A stretch of 62,501 bases of DNA. Source: Candidatus Anaeroferrophillus wilburensis. Its GTDB lineage: Bacteria > Desulfobacterota > Anaeroferrophillalia > Anaeroferrophillales > Anaeroferrophillaceae. The position numbers and the translations under genes were made by a program. The DNA is taken from contig JAFGSY010000042.1 in NCBI GenBank assembly GCA_016934315.1, positions 1 to 62,501 on the forward strand, read 5' to 3'. Numbering within the stretch: position 1 is the first letter of the stretch; each line of letters begins with the position of its first letter. The notes under the pieces are model-generated. The model ran no database searches, was not told the origin of the DNA, and saw only the letters and a program-made list of their open reading frames with translations. Shown one piece after another: positions 16,002 to 25,990 of the stretch.

Positions 16002-16943
16002 ATGGATCGATTAAAAGTTATTGCCGGGAATTCAAACCCCTCATTGGCTGAAGCTATCTGCCAGCATCTGCAGGTTCCGTTAAGCAAGGCGATTGTCAAA
16101 CGGTTTAGTGACGGCGAAATCATGGTGGAAATCCATGAAAGCGTGCGTGGCATGCGGGTTTTTGTTGTCCAGTCAACCTGCGACCCGGTTAACAGCAATA
16201 TCATGGAGTTGCTGATTCTCATTGACGCGCTGAAACGTGCGTCAGCATCGGAGATCAATGCGGTTATTCCCTATTACGGTTATGCCCGCCAGGACCGCAA
16301 GGTAGCCCCCAGGGCACCGATAACAGCCAAGCTGATGGCGGATCTGCTGACGGCGGCCGGTGCAAACCGGGTGATTGCCATGGATCTTCATGCCGGCCAG
16401 ATCCAGGGATTTTTTAATATTCCCGTTGACCATCTGTATGCCCTGCCGGCGATGATCTCCTATGTGGAAAATCATATCCAAGACGATATGGTTGTTGTTT
16501 CTCCCGATGCCGGGGGGGTTGAGCGGGCCCGGGCGTATGCGAAGAAATTGGGTGCCAGCCTGGCCATCATCGATAAGCGGCGAAGCGCTCCCAATGTGCT
16601 GGAAGAGGAGATGAACATCATCGGTGACATCGAAGGTAAAGTTGCGGTGATTATTGATGATATGATTGATACTGCCGGTACCCTGACGAAGGCCGCCAAT
16701 GTGTTGATGGAAGAGGGTGCTGCCGGCGTCTATGGCTTTGCTTCCCACGGTGTCCTTTCCGGGCCGGCTATCGAAAGAATAGCAACCTCCCGTCTGGCGA
16801 AAGTGGTGATTACCGACAGCATACCCCTCAAGGATAATGCCAAACAGTGTGATAAGATCGTTGTTCTGTCGGTGGCGGGGTTGCTTGCGGATGCCATTAA
16901 GCGAATATATATAGAAGATTCCGTCAGTTGTCTTTTTGTGTAA
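16002..16943 (+). CDS. prs: Ribose-phosphate pyrophosphokinase
   Basis: Makes phosphoribosyl pyrophosphate from ribose 5-phosphate and ATP for nucleotide, histidine and tryptophan synthesis. The 313-residue protein has the class I pattern: FSDGEIMVEI, YYGYARQDRK, the metal-binding DLHAGQIQGFF with catalytic His, the VVSPDAGGVERARAYAKKLG segment, and the PRPP loop VIIDDMIDTAGTL. ATG 16002 is given; a GTG two codons earlier at 15996 has better spacing to AAGG and may be the true start. It is followed by rplY and pth. Confidence 0.96.
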   Translation: MDRLKVIAGNSNPSLAEAICQHLQVPLSKAIVKRFSDGEIMVEIHESVRGMRVFVVQSTCDPVNSNIMELLILIDALKRASASEINAVIPYYGYARQDRKVAPRAPITAKLMADLLTAAGANRVIAMDLHAGQIQGFFNIPVDHLYALPAMISYVENHIQDDMVVVSPDAGGVERARAYAKKLGASLAIIDKRRSAPNVLEEEMNIIGDIEGKVAVIIDDMIDTAGTLTKAANVLMEEGAAGVYGFASHGVLSGPAIERIATSRLAKVVITDSIPLKDNAKQCDKIVVLSVAGLLADAIKRIYIEDSVSCLFV

Positions 16944-17029
16944 ATAGTTCTGTCTGGTGACCATTATACCATGCCGGATGGTATGGAAATGATGGTCGGC
17001 GGTTCAACCTAATGGAGGAATAGATTCGT

Positions 17030-17656
17030 ATGGCTATTGCAGAGTTGGCAGTGCAGGCCAGAAGCGCACTAGGTAAAAATGAAATGAAACAAATCCGCAG
17101 GGATGGGTTTATTCCTGCTGTTTTGTATGGTTCAGACCACGAGAATACCACCTTGGCCGTTGCTGAGCGGGAACTGGCCCGCCTGTTCAAGGAACATGGT
17201 TACAGTACTCTGGTTTCTCTGGGTGGGGCTGGTTCCGAAGGCGATGAAAAACTGGCAATTATCAAGGATGTTCAGTACCATCCGGTATCCGGTCGGGTTA
17301 TTCATCTCGATTTCTATGGTATCCGCATCGGGGTGCCGATTGATGTTGAGGTGCCACTGGTATTTGAAGGAAAGGCCATCGGGATTTCCAAGGGTGGCGT
17401 ACTGCAGCCGGCCAGGAGAACCCTGGTGATAAAATGTCTACCCCGTGAGATCCCTGAGCATATTACTATTGATGTCGCCAATCTTGATGTTGGTGATGCT
17501 ATCCATGTCCATGATCTGGATATTGAGGGAATAGAGTTTGTCGCGCCGGTAAACTTCACTATTGTTACCGTGCAGGGGACGAAAGCCGAAGAAACAGAAG
17601 CCGCCGAAGAGGAAATTGAGGCAGAGGTGGAAGAATCTCAGGCTGTCGAAGAGTAG
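17030..17656 (+). CDS. rplY: 50S ribosomal protein L25 (Ctc family)
   Basis: Binds 5S rRNA in the large subunit. At 208 residues it is the long Ctc form: an N-terminal L25 beta-barrel (1-95, with GFIPAVLYG and HLDFYGI-like segments), a C-terminal TL5-type beta domain (96-185, KCLPREIPEHITIDV), and an acidic tail rich in Glu and Ala (from about 188). The TGGAGG ribosome site before ATG 17030 is good. It lies between prs and pth, the classical order in many bacteria. Confidence 0.95.
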   Translation: MAIAELAVQARSALGKNEMKQIRRDGFIPAVLYGSDHENTTLAVAERELARLFKEHGYSTLVSLGGAGSEGDEKLAIIKDVQYHPVSGRVIHLDFYGIRIGVPIDVEVPLVFEGKAIGISKGGVLQPARRTLVIKCLPREIPEHITIDVANLDVGDAIHVHDLDIEGIEFVAPVNFTIVTVQGTKAEETEAAEEEIEAEVEESQAVEE

Positions 17657-17680
17657 CCTCGTGCGGGTTTTGCAGGATAG

Positions 17681-18271
17681 ATGACTGATTTCCTGGTCAT
17701 CGGTTTGGGCAATCCCGGCGGGGAATATGCCGCCACCCGGCATAATCTTGGTTTTCAGGTTCTCAATCGGCTGGCGCAGGAGCTGTCCGTCTCTTTTCGG
17801 TATTCTCCATCTCTGGAGGCGGAATACTGTCGAGGCCTTCTGGGAAAACAGCAGGTAGCGCTGGCAAAGCCGCAAACCTACATGAATCTGAGTGGCCGTT
17901 CCGTTGTCTCGCTGGTGACGTTCTTTGAGATTGCAGATCCTGCCCGGGTCATTGTCGTCCATGATGATCTGGATATTCCCCTCGGCCAGGTAAAGATTAA
18001 AAAAAGGGGGGGGGGCGGCGGCCATAATGGAGTTGCCTCGGTTATGGAGTTCCTGCAGACAGCTGATTTCCTGCGCCTGCGGCTGGGGATCGGGCTTTCA
18101 ATACGGCCGCCTGATGTGGTGGATTATGTGCTGTCACCCTTTACCGTTCAGGAAGCCGAGGTGGTCGAGGAAATGGTTGGCAAGGCAGTGGAGGCCCTTG
18201 GGGTATTGGTCAATCAAGGTGCATCCAAGGCCATGAATTTGTTTCATCGCCGTTCTAACGAGGTTGATTAA
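17681..18271 (+). CDS. pth: Peptidyl-tRNA hydrolase
   Basis: Releases peptides from peptidyl-tRNA that drops off ribosomes. The 196-residue product has the key residues: Asn in GLGNPG, the catalytic His in ATRHNLGF near residue 22, PQTYMNLSG, the catalytic Asp in VVHDDLDI, and GGGGGHNG. The frame crosses an A7-G10 homopolymer at 17999-18015 just before the GGHNG motif, a slippage-prone tract in an essential gene. The frame is intact as given, and the residues on both sides match the family. Confidence 0.95.
   Translation: MTDFLVIGLGNPGGEYAATRHNLGFQVLNRLAQELSVSFRYSPSLEAEYCRGLLGKQQVALAKPQTYMNLSGRSVVSLVTFFEIADPARVIVVHDDLDIPLGQVKIKKRGGGGGHNGVASVMEFLQTADFLRLRLGIGLSIRPPDVVDYVLSPFTVQEAEVVEEMVGKAVEALGVLVNQGASKAMNLFHRRSNEVD
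17999..18015 (+). repeat. A7-G10 homopolymer tract inside pth
   Basis: Seven A are followed directly by ten G within the coding sequence. They encode K-K-R-G-G just before G-G-G-H-N-G. Change of a single base here would truncate the enzyme. Confidence 0.9.
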
Positions 18272-18317
18272 GGTATCGTTATTTTAATATGTTAACACTA
18301 TTGTAAGGAGGGAGAGA

Positions 18318-20312
18318 ATGGAGAATTTAACGATTTATGCACCGATTCTGGGGATTATCGGTCTCCTGTTTGCCGGTGTGCTGTACGCGTATGTTGTCAA
18401 GCAGCCTGTGGGGAATGACACGATGCGTGACCTTTCGGATGCGATTCACGAAGGGGCAATGGCGTTTCTTAAACGCGAGTATAAAATTCTGGCCGTCTTT
18501 GTTATTGCCGTGTTTGTCTTGTTGTATGCTTTTCTCAGCCGTTATACGGCTTATGCGTTCCTTGGCGGCGCCATCTGCTCGGTGCTGGCCGGCTATTTTG
18601 GCATGGTTGCCGCAACCCGCGCCAATGTCAGGACGTCATCCGCCGCTAATCTGTCCGGTCAGGCCAAAGCCCTGAGTGTTGCCTTCAGCGGTGGCGCTGT
18701 CATGGGGATGAGCGTTGCTGCCCTTGGTCTGCTGGGTGTTGGCATTCTCTTCTACTTCTTTGGCGGTACGCCGGAAACGTCCCAGTATATCAACGGCTTT
18801 GCCATGGGTGCCAGCTCCATTGCCCTGTTCGCCAGGGTTGGTGGCGGTATCTACACCAAGGCAGCTGATGTCGGTGCCGACCTGGTTGGCAAGGTGGAAG
18901 CGGGTATTCCTGAGGATGACCCCCGCAACCCGGCCACCATCGCTGATAACGTTGGTGACAACGTTGGTGATATTGCCGGTATGGGTGCTGATATTTTTGA
19001 GTCCTATGTCGGTTCGGTCATCGCCACCATTGCCATTGCCGCCACCGCATCCGGGGCAATTTTCAGCACCATGCGCTACCAGTTCATGTGCTTCCCCCTG
19101 CTGGTGGTCATGATCGGCATTGTTAGTTCCATGCTTGGCGTCCTGTCCATGAAGGTGCTGGAAAAATACAACCCGGCCGACGCCCTGCGTTACTGCACCT
19201 TTATAGGTGCCGGCGCCATGCTGATTGGTACCTATTATATGTCTCAAGCACTGGGCCTGCCCATTGGCGCCTTCTGGGCGGTACTGTTCGGTTGTGCCTG
19301 CGGGATCCTGATCGGGCTGGTCACCGAATACTATACTGCAGCTGGCCCGATTATCAAAATCGCCGAAGCCAGCCAGACCGGTCCGGCGACCAACATCATT
19401 ACCGGCCTGGCAGTTGGGATGGAAAGTTGTGCCATTCCCGTGCTGCTCATCTGTGCGGCGATTTTCGGTAGCTACAAGTTGATCGGCCTCTACGGCATCG
19501 GTATTGCTGCGGTCGGCATGCTGGCCACGGTTGGTGTTACCATGTCAGTTGATGCCTATGGTCCCATTGCCGACAATGCCGGCGGGATTTCGGAAATGTC
19601 CGGTCTGGGCGAGGAGACCCGCAAGATTACCGACAGCCTCGATGCGCTGGGCAACACCACGGCGGCCATTGGTAAAGGGTTTGCCATTGGCTCCGCTGCC
19701 CTTACCGCTCTGGCGCTGTTTTCTGCCTACAGCTCTGCGGTTGGCCTCGAAGTTATCAACCTGACCAATCCCATGGTGGTTATTGGTCTTTTTATCGGCG
19801 GCATCGTGCCGTTCCTCGTTGGCGCCTTGACTATGTCTTCGGTGGGTAAAGCTGCTTTTGCCATGGTTGAGGAAGTCCGCCGGCAGTTTCGCGATATCCC
19901 GGGGATCATGGAAGGTACGGCCCGGCCTGAATATGAAAAGTGTGTTGATATCAGCACCGCTGCTTCGTTGAAAGAGATGATTCTGCCCGGCATGCTCGCC
20001 GTTGTGGTGCCGATTGCGGTTGGTTTCGGCCTTGGTGCAGAGGCTCTTGGAGGTACGTTGGCCGGGGCAACTCTGGCCGGGGTATTCATGGCTCTGTTTA
20101 TGGCTAATGCCGGTGGTGCTTGGGACAATGCCAAAAAGTACATTGAGCAGGGACATCTGGGCGGCAAAGGATCAGATGCCCATAAAGCCGCGGTTACCGG
20201 CGATACGGTTGGTGACCCCTTCAAAGATACCTCCGGTCCGGCAATGAACATTTTGATCAAATTGATGTCCATTGTTTCACTGGTTATCGCACCGTTGCTG
20301 ATGATTGGCTAA
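18318..20312 (+). CDS. hppA: Membrane-bound ion-pumping pyrophosphatase, K+-dependent type
   Basis: Couples hydrolysis of pyrophosphate to export of H+ or Na+. The 664-residue, roughly 16-helix protein has the substrate-binding motifs [11 protein letters not shown] and [21 protein letters not shown], and the C-terminal [21 protein letters not shown]. The residue that separates the two classes falls in [13 protein letters not shown]: Ala rather than Lys, which marks the potassium-dependent group. That group includes both proton and sodium pumps, and the ion cannot be decided by eye. The protein saves energy from the PPi released by acyl-CoA ligases such as those encoded further right. An AAGGAGGG ribosome site and a strong terminator frame the gene. 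Confidence 0.96.
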   Translation: MENLTIYAPILGIIGLLFAGVLYAYVVKQPVGNDTMRDLSDAIHEGAMAFLKREYKILAVFVIAVFVLLYAFLSRYTAYAFLGGAICSVLAGYFGMVAATRANVRTSSAANLSGQAKALSVAFSGGAVMGMSVAALGLLGVGILFYFFGGTPETSQYINGFAMGASSIALFARVGGGIYTKAADVGADLVGKVEAGIPEDDPRNPATIADNVGDNVGDIAGMGADIFESYVGSVIATIAIAATASGAIFSTMRYQFMCFPLLVVMIGIVSSMLGVLSMKVLEKYNPADALRYCTFIGAGAMLIGTYYMSQALGLPIGAFWAVLFGCACGILIGLVTEYYTAAGPIIKIAEASQTGPATNIITGLAVGMESCAIPVLLICAAIFGSYKLIGLYGIGIAAVGMLATVGVTMSVDAYGPIADNAGGISEMSGLGEETRKITDSLDALGNTTAAIGKGFAIGSAALTALALFSAYSSAVGLEVINLTNPMVVIGLFIGGIVPFLVGALTMSSVGKAAFAMVEEVRRQFRDIPGIMEGTARPEYEKCVDISTAASLKEMILPGMLAVVVPIAVGFGLGAEALGGTLAGATLAGVFMALFMANAGGAWDNAKKYIEQGHLGGKGSDAHKAAVTGDTVGDPFKDTSGPAMNILIKLMSIVSLVIAPLLMIG

Positions 20313-20334
20313 TCATGGCTGCAGGATGAAGATC

Positions 20335-20371
20335 AACGGGGCCGGCTGGCAAAAGCCGGCCCCGTTTTTTT
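20335..20371 (+). terminator. Intrinsic terminator after hppA
   Basis: AACGGGGCCGGCT and AGCCGGCCCCGTT form a perfect 13-bp stem with a 6-nt loop, followed by a run of T. It lies 22 nt after the hppA stop. Confidence 0.93.
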
Positions 20372-20497
20372 CAGCCTTGACAGAGGCTGGACAGGTGCGT
20401 TACATACTTCGGCAGAGGTTTAAAGGGACTTCCCTTGTGAGGGGTATTTACTGATTATTGCAAGCAATTTTTATTTTTAGTCTTATAGGAATAAACG

Positions 20498-21253
20498 ATG
20501 TCAGGTCATAATAAATGGAGTTCCATCAAACACCGTAAAGGTGCGGTCGATGCCAAGCGGGGGAAGATATTTACCAAGCTGATTAAAGAGATCACCGTTG
20601 CCGCCCGTCAGGGTGGTGGGGATATCGACGCCAACCCGCGGCTGCGGTCTGCGGTCGCAGCCGCCAAAGCGGTCAATATGCCGAAAGAAAATATTGACCG
20701 TTCCATCAAACGGGGGACCGGTGAGATGGAAGGGGTCAACTATGAGGAGTTGACCTATGAAGGCTACGGCCCCGGCGGGGTAGCGGTGATGGTTGAAATC
20801 CTCACTGATAACCGGAACCGGACAGCCGCCGAAATCCGGCATATCTTTAATAAAAGCAACGGCAATCTGGGGGAAAACGGCTGTGTTTCCTGGATTTTTG
20901 ATAAAAAGGGCCTGATCGTTTTTGAGAAGAAGGACGTTGAGGAAGAGGCTCTTTTTGACCTGGCCCTTGAAACCGGCGCTGATGATGTCGATGAGATCGA
21001 GGAGGATGGCACCTTTGAAGTGTTGACTGATCCGGAAAACTATGAACCGGTTAAACAGGCCTTTGATGACCGTGGCTGGAGCTATGTGTCGGCAGAGGTG
21101 ACTAGAATTCCCCAGAACACCGTCAAACTTGAGGGCAAGGAAGCAGAGCAGATGCTGCGGCTGATGGAAAAATTGGAGGATTCTGATGATGTTCAGAATG
21201 TGTATGCCAATTTTGATATTGATAACGAGACGCTGGAACAATTCCAAGGCTGA
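20498..21253 (+). CDS. yebC: YebC/PmpR-family protein
   Basis: A 251-residue protein of the YebC/TACO1 family. It begins [25 protein letters not shown], of which the first residues are the diagnostic signature, and contains [11 protein letters not shown] and the acidic [18 protein letters not shown] segment. Family members act as DNA-binding regulators or, as shown for some, as translation factors that relieve ribosome stalling at proline runs. It is immediately upstream of ruvCAB, the usual neighbourhood. An AGGAAT ribosome site precedes the ATG. Confidence 0.95.
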   Translation: MSGHNKWSSIKHRKGAVDAKRGKIFTKLIKEITVAARQGGGDIDANPRLRSAVAAAKAVNMPKENIDRSIKRGTGEMEGVNYEELTYEGYGPGGVAVMVEILTDNRNRTAAEIRHIFNKSNGNLGENGCVSWIFDKKGLIVFEKKDVEEEALFDLALETGADDVDEIEEDGTFEVLTDPENYEPVKQAFDDRGWSYVSAEVTRIPQNTVKLEGKEAEQMLRLMEKLEDSDDVQNVYANFDIDNETLEQFQG

Positions 21254-21330
21254 ATTCTGCCGGTTGCCATGGGTCTGAATCCAGGTGGCAGTCGGGGGGC
21301 GATTTTTTGAAAGCAGGTCGAGATGGTCTC

Positions 21331-21831
21331 ATGCTGGTCTTAGGTATAGATCCCGGCAGTTCCTCAACCGGATTTGGTCTGGTGGCTAATGCCGGCATCG
21401 ATCTGCAGCTTGTCCACCACTCTCAGCTATCACTCCCTTCATCCCTGACGCTTTCTCAGAAACTGGCCCGCTTGTATGCTGCCACCCTGGAGCTTATTAA
21501 TCAGCATCAGCCGGATCTCATGGCGGTTGAAGGGATTTTTTTCGGTCGTAATATTAAGAGTATGATTATCCTGGGCCAGGCTCGCGGGGCAGCAATGGTG
21601 GCTGCCGCCAATTGCAGCCTGGAAATTTTTGAATATCCCCCGGCGGTGGTTAAGCAGACGGTGGTTGGTTATGGTAAGGCTGATAAAAGCCAGGTGCTGC
21701 AAATGGTTTCGGTAATTCTCAATAACCGTTCCATCAGGGGAGAGCATGCTGCGGATGCCCTGGCGGTTGCCATTTGTCACCACCAACATCACCGAGCTGC
21801 CTGCCGGGCAGCAGCGGTAAAGCATTTATGA
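21331..21831 (+). CDS. ruvC: Holliday junction endonuclease RuvC
   Basis: Resolves Holliday junctions in recombinational repair. The 166-residue protein has the catalytic acidic set in GIDPGSSSTGFG (Asp), AVEGIFFGRNIKS (Glu) and HAADALAVAICHH (Asp). ATG 21331 is chosen because the family begins right before the LGIDPG strand; the frame is open to a TTG at 21307. Its stop overlaps the ruvA start by 4 nt. Confidence 0.95.
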   Translation: MLVLGIDPGSSSTGFGLVANAGIDLQLVHHSQLSLPSSLTLSQKLARLYAATLELINQHQPDLMAVEGIFFGRNIKSMIILGQARGAAMVAAANCSLEIFEYPPAVVKQTVVGYGKADKSQVLQMVSVILNNRSIRGEHAADALAVAICHHQHHRAACRAAAVKHL

Positions 21832-22436
21832 TTGCCAGGCTTGCGGGAACGTTGATAGTCAAGGAGCCTGATCAGATTATTGTTGATGTGGCCGGGGTGG
21901 GCTATCAGCTTTTTATCCCAGCCGGTACCTACCGGCGGCTGCCGCCGTTGGAGCAGCAGCTGGTACTCTGGGTGACGACCAGGATCAGGGATGACCAGTT
22001 CATTCTCTATGGGTTTGCTGCCGCCGAAGAACAGCAGATGTTTTTGCGGCTCCTTTCGGTTGCCGGTGTTGGGCCAAAGCTGGCGTTAAACATTATTTCG
22101 CGGATTGAACCTGGCCAGCTGGAACAGATGCTCATCAATCAGGATGTCGCCCTGCTGACAAAAATCCCCGGATTGGGGAAAAAACTATCCCAGCGGCTGG
22201 CGCTGGAGTTGGGTGAAGAACTGAAGAAACATCGTTCGGGCACCTGGGGCCAGTTGCCGTCTCCATCAAGCAGCGGTGGTGAAACCGTTCGCCATGAACT
22301 GCTCAGGGCGATGGAGTCGCTGGGTTTTAAACCAACAGACTGTCTGGGAATGGTTGATGCGGCGCTTGCCAAGCATCCTGAGGGAACGTTGGAAGAACTG
22401 CTGAAACAGGTGCTTAAAGGAATACACCGTGGATGA
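21828..22436 (+). CDS. ruvA: Holliday junction branch-migration protein RuvA
   Basis: Junction-binding tetramer that loads the RuvB motors. The 202-residue product starts [15 protein letters not shown], has the OB-fold N domain, two helix-hairpin-helix elements ([15 protein letters not shown] and [15 protein letters not shown]) and a C-terminal RuvB-contact domain. The start at ATG 21828 overlaps the ruvC stop (ATGA), and its end overlaps the ruvB start by 8 nt. Confidence 0.96.
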   Translation: MIARLAGTLIVKEPDQIIVDVAGVGYQLFIPAGTYRRLPPLEQQLVLWVTTRIRDDQFILYGFAAAEEQQMFLRLLSVAGVGPKLALNIISRIEPGQLEQMLINQDVALLTKIPGLGKKLSQRLALELGEELKKHRSGTWGQLPSPSSSGGETVRHELLRAMESLGFKPTDCLGMVDAALAKHPEGTLEELLKQVLKGIHRG

Positions 22437-23433
22437 CAGGTTGGTTGATCAGCATCCGGTTACCGATGATTTGCCCGACGAGCTGTCCCTGCGACCGGCC
22501 CGGCTGGCGGAGTATGTCGGCCAGACGAAGATTATCGATAACCTCAAAGTATATATTGCCGCGGCCAGGGAACGGCGTGAACCCTTGGATCATGTGCTTT
22601 TTTCCGGCCCTCCCGGTTTGGGAAAAACTACGTTGTCGAACATTGTTGCCCATGAAATGGGTGTCCAGGTCAGATCAACGTCCGGACCGGCAATTGAACG
22701 TCCCGGTGATCTGGCGGCGATTCTTACCAACCTGCACGAGATGGATATCCTTTTTATCGATGAAATTCATCGTTTGAATCGCTCCGTCGAGGAAATTCTC
22801 TATCCGGCCCTGGAAGATTTTAAACTTGATATTATCATTGGTCAGGGGCCTGCTGCCCGTTCCATTCGCCTCGATCTGCCTCCCTTCACCCTGGTGGGGG
22901 CTACCACCAGGGCTGGTTTGCTCAGCTCCCCCCTGCGGGGTCGTTTCGGCATTACCTTTCGGCTTAATTTCTATAAGCATGAAGAACTTGCCCGCATTAT
23001 CCGCCGGTCAGCCGGGATATTGAACGTCTCTCTTGACAATGATGGTGAGGCTGAAATAGCCTGTCGGTCACGAGGTACGCCAAGAATTGCCAATCGACTG
23101 CTGAAACGGGTCAGGGATTTTGCCCAGATCCATGGAGCGCCTTTGATCTCCGGCGACGTTGCCCGCCACGCCCTGGAAAAGATGGAGATCGACACCTATG
23201 GTCTCGATCCCCTTGACCGCCAGTATCTCCAGGCTCTCATTCACAAATTTGCCGGCGGGCCAGTGGGTATCGAAACCCTGGCTGCCGTTCTGCATGAAGA
23301 GGGCGATACCCTGGAAGATATATGTGAGCCCTATCTGCTGCAGCTTGGTTTCTTGGCCAGGACTCCTCGTGGACGGGTTGCTACTCCCCGGGCCTGTGAA
23401 TACTTCGCCTCACTTTCGGCCATTGCCGGCTAA
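22429..23433 (+). CDS. ruvB: Holliday junction branch-migration helicase RuvB
   Basis: AAA+ motor of the RuvAB branch-migration complex, 334 residues. It shows the [12 protein letters not shown] start region, Walker [10 protein letters not shown], Walker B LFIDEIHR, sensor [19 protein letters not shown], and the C-terminal winged helix ([16 protein letters not shown]). It starts at GTG 22429 inside the end of ruvA. It completes the ruvCAB operon headed by yebC. Confidence 0.97.
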   Translation: MDDRLVDQHPVTDDLPDELSLRPARLAEYVGQTKIIDNLKVYIAAARERREPLDHVLFSGPPGLGKTTLSNIVAHEMGVQVRSTSGPAIERPGDLAAILTNLHEMDILFIDEIHRLNRSVEEILYPALEDFKLDIIIGQGPAARSIRLDLPPFTLVGATTRAGLLSSPLRGRFGITFRLNFYKHEELARIIRRSAGILNVSLDNDGEAEIACRSRGTPRIANRLLKRVRDFAQIHGAPLISGDVARHALEKMEIDTYGLDPLDRQYLQALIHKFAGGPVGIETLAAVLHEEGDTLEDICEPYLLQLGFLARTPRGRVATPRACEYFASLSAIAG

Positions 23434-23479
23434 AAACTCCACTTTTCATTCCTTTTGCCTGTTGCTGCACCAATTTCCC

Positions 23480-23508
23480 TTGACAAGGATAAAAAAATGT
23501 TCTATTCG
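23480..23508 (+). promoter_or_regulatory. Candidate promoter of the fadD operon
   Basis: A perfect TTGACA and a TATTCG box are separated by 17 bp. The FadR-like operator at 23516-23533 begins just after the -10 box, a position where a bound repressor would block initiation. Confidence 0.6.
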
Positions 23509-23515
23509 CTGCAAA

Positions 23516-23533
23516 TGAGTGATCATTCATTCC
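23516..23533. promoter_or_regulatory. FadR-like (TetR-family) operator upstream of the acyl-CoA ligase
   Basis: TGAGTGATCATTCATTCC fits the consensus TGAATGA-NNNN-TCATTCA known for the Bacillus-type TetR regulator FadR, with the same 4-bp spacer and 14 of 18 positions (counting degenerate ones). A second site of the same design lies at 25991-26008. The likely ligand of both is the TetR-family protein encoded at 25336-25941. Confidence 0.6.
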
Positions 23534-23549
23534 GGTGAAAGGAAGGCAT

Positions 23550-25346
23550 ATGAATCTCGTCCAGATGTTTTTTGATCGGGTCAACCGATACGGTGATGAC
23601 CGGGCAATGATGGTGAAGAAAGCGGGGCAGTATAGCACCATTTCCTGGAATGAGTGGGCCCGGCGGGTTAATCAGGTCGCTGCCGGACTGTTGGCTGTTG
23701 GCATAAAATCGGGTGATCGGATAGGCATCCTGTCGGAAAACCGGCCGGAGTGGGCATTTGCCGATCTGGGGATTCTTTCCTGCGGGGCTCTTGATGTCCC
23801 GGTCTATCCCACCAACCGGCCGACTCAGTTGGCCTATTTGATGAACAATTCAGAGGCCGTGCTTCTCTTTGTCTCTTCTGCAGAACAGCTGCAGAAGGCC
23901 CTTGAGGCAAAGCCCTCCTGCCCGGCGCTGAGCACTATTGTGGTTTTTGATGATATTGACCAGGCCTTGTTGGCCAGTGATGGGGTGGTTAGCCTGGCCG
24001 CCTTCGAGGCTGAAGGGATTGCCTGGCTGCAGGATAATCCCGGCCGGTTGGAAGAGGCACGCAGTCGTATAGATGAGAATGATCTGGCAACGATCATGTA
24101 TACTTCAGGAACCACCGGCGATCCTAAAGGTGTCATGCTGACCCACCGGAATTTTTACAGCAATTGTGTCGGCGCGGCGGCCATGGTTGAAGTGAACCAT
24201 GATGATATTGCCCTGTCGCATCTGCCGCTTAGCCATGTGCTGGAGCGAATGGCAGGCTATTACCTGATGATCTATGCCGGGGCAACCATCGCCTATGCTG
24301 AAGCCATTGATACCGTGCCCTTGAATATGGCTGAAGTGGCACCGACGATCATGATCAGTGTTCCCCGGCTGTTTGAAAAGATCTATGGTAAAATCTACGA
24401 TGCTGCCTTGCACAGCTCAGGACTGAAAAAACGCCTGATGTTCTGGGCTTTTGGGGTTGCCACCCAGGTTGCCGCCTGCCATGATGAGCACCGGCAGCCG
24501 GGAGCAATGCTGGCCTTGCAATACAAGCTGGCCACAAAGTTGATTTTCAGTAAGATGGGGGAAAAACTTGGTGGCAGGATCAGATTTTTTGTCTCCGGTG
24601 GTGCCCCTCTGCCAAGGAAAATTGCCGAGTTTTTCTATGCTGTTGGCTATTATATCCTCGAAGGCTATGGTTTGACGGAAACGTCGCCGGTGTTGACGGT
24701 GAATACCCCGGAAGCATTAAAATTTGGGACGGTTGGCAGGGTCATTCCTGAAGTTCAGGTGAAGATTGCTGATGATGGTGAAATCCTGGCCAAGGGCCCT
24801 AATATCACCCAGGGATACTATAAGAATCCCGAGGCCACCAAGGAGGTGTTTGTTGATGGCTGGTTCTGCACCGGCGATGTCGGCGAGCTGGATGATGAGG
24901 GCTTTCTGCGGATTACCGATCGCAAAAAGGATCTCATTGTTACTGCCGGCGGCAAAAATATTGCTCCGCAGCACTTGGAAAACCTGCTGAAAATGGACAA
25001 ATACATCAGTGATGTGATGCTCCATGGTGATCAGCGCAAGTTTATCTCCGCTCTGGTGGTTCCCAACTACGAGAAGCTGGAGGAATATGCTCTGAAACAC
25101 GATATTCTCTATACCGATGTCCGTGGTTTGCTGGAAGATCCTGAAATCCTGCGGATGATTGAGCGGCGTATTGCCAAAGTCCACCAAGAAAATGATATTC
25201 CCGGTTATGAGCAGGTTAAGAAGTTTATTGTGTTGGGCAGCGATTTTTCCATGGATATGGAAGAAGTTACCCCGACACTGAAACTGCGCCGCAAAGTGGT
25301 GACTTCTAAATTTCAGCAGCAGCTTGATGCCCTGTATGAAGACTAG
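23550..25346 (+). CDS. Long-chain-fatty-acid-CoA ligase (FadD-like)
   Basis: Activates fatty acids to acyl-CoA with ATP, releasing AMP and PPi. The 598-residue protein belongs to the AMP-binding superfamily: P-loop-like YTSGTTGDPKGVMLTHRN near residue 180, EGYGLTETSPV, FCTGDVGELDDEGF and the hinge ITDRKKDLIVTAGGKNI. The C-terminal part is of the long (FAA1/FadD15-like) type. ATG 23550 is preceded by AAAGGAAGG, better than the upstream in-frame GTG at 23535. The regulator gene at 25336 overlaps its end, and an operator precedes it, placing it in the fatty-acid regulon. Confidence 0.93.
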   Translation: MNLVQMFFDRVNRYGDDRAMMVKKAGQYSTISWNEWARRVNQVAAGLLAVGIKSGDRIGILSENRPEWAFADLGILSCGALDVPVYPTNRPTQLAYLMNNSEAVLLFVSSAEQLQKALEAKPSCPALSTIVVFDDIDQALLASDGVVSLAAFEAEGIAWLQDNPGRLEEARSRIDENDLATIMYTSGTTGDPKGVMLTHRNFYSNCVGAAAMVEVNHDDIALSHLPLSHVLERMAGYYLMIYAGATIAYAEAIDTVPLNMAEVAPTIMISVPRLFEKIYGKIYDAALHSSGLKKRLMFWAFGVATQVAACHDEHRQPGAMLALQYKLATKLIFSKMGEKLGGRIRFFVSGGAPLPRKIAEFFYAVGYYILEGYGLTETSPVLTVNTPEALKFGTVGRVIPEVQVKIADDGEILAKGPNITQGYYKNPEATKEVFVDGWFCTGDVGELDDEGFLRITDRKKDLIVTAGGKNIAPQHLENLLKMDKYISDVMLHGDQRKFISALVVPNYEKLEEYALKHDILYTDVRGLLEDPEILRMIERRIAKVHQENDIPGYEQVKKFIVLGSDFSMDMEEVTPTLKLRRKVVTSKFQQQLDALYED

Positions 25347-25941
25347 TGTCCCAACAGAACCGCGCAAGCGGGAAAAATTTATGGCTATCATTGAGGCAGC
25401 TATGGAAGCCTTCGCGGAGTTTGGCTACCATGACTGCCAGGTGGCAAAAATAGCCCGCAAAGCAGGGATTGCCGATGGTACCATTTATCTCTATTTTGCC
25501 AATAAAGAGGAGATCCTCATCTCCGTTTTCCGGGAAAAAATGACTGAAGTTCTGAGTGAAATGTCCGTGCTGGTGGAGCAGCAGGATTCGGCCATGGACA
25601 AGATAGCCGCACTGGTACGTTTCCATCTGTCGTATTTTGAAGATAATCCTGTACTGGCAAATTTTTTCCAGGTGCAGCTGCGCCAGTCCAGTTTTACCAT
25701 TCGGGCTGGAATTACCGAGCCTTTGCGGCAGTATTATCGCTTTATTGAAACCCTTTTACGCGCTGGCATTGAGGAAGGCTGCATCAGGCCGCAGGTTGAC
25801 GTGAAAGTTGCGCGTGAAGTTGTCTTTGGCAGTTTAGATGAGATTGTCAGCTGCTGGGTATTCAGTTCAAGAAAATATTCTTTGGCTGCCAAAGCCGATG
25901 ATCTTCTGGCAATTATCAGGTTCGGCCTTGTCAATCAATAA
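25336..25941 (+). CDS. TetR-family regulator, FadR-like
   Basis: A 201-residue transcription repressor. The N-terminal helix-turn-helix covers about residues 10-57 (FGYHDCQVAKIARKAGIADGTIYLYFANKEE). The C-terminal part has the FadR-type ligand-binding fold (TetR_C with the GSLDEIVSCWVFSS segment, where Bacillus FadR has a similar LDE-x-V-x-x-W element). It probably senses long-chain acyl-CoA and represses the surrounding beta-oxidation genes (inference from position and from the two matching operators). ATG 25336 overlaps the end of the ligase gene; two in-frame starts lie up to 12 nt upstream. Confidence 0.88.
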   Translation: MKTSVPTEPRKREKFMAIIEAAMEAFAEFGYHDCQVAKIARKAGIADGTIYLYFANKEEILISVFREKMTEVLSEMSVLVEQQDSAMDKIAALVRFHLSYFEDNPVLANFFQVQLRQSSFTIRAGITEPLRQYYRFIETLLRAGIEEGCIRPQVDVKVAREVVFGSLDEIVSCWVFSSRKYSLAAKADDLLAIIRFGLVNQ

Positions 25942-25957
25942 GCGATGGTTGTTTGTT

Positions 25958-25980
25958 GGTGTCTTCGCACACCTTTTTTT
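25958..25980 (+). terminator. Intrinsic terminator after the FadR-like gene
   Basis: GGTGT and ACACC form a short 5-bp stem with loop CTTCGC, followed by seven T. It lies 16 nt after the stop and separates the ligase-regulator pair from the next transcription unit. Confidence 0.7.
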
Positions 25981-25990
25981 GTCCTAAGAA

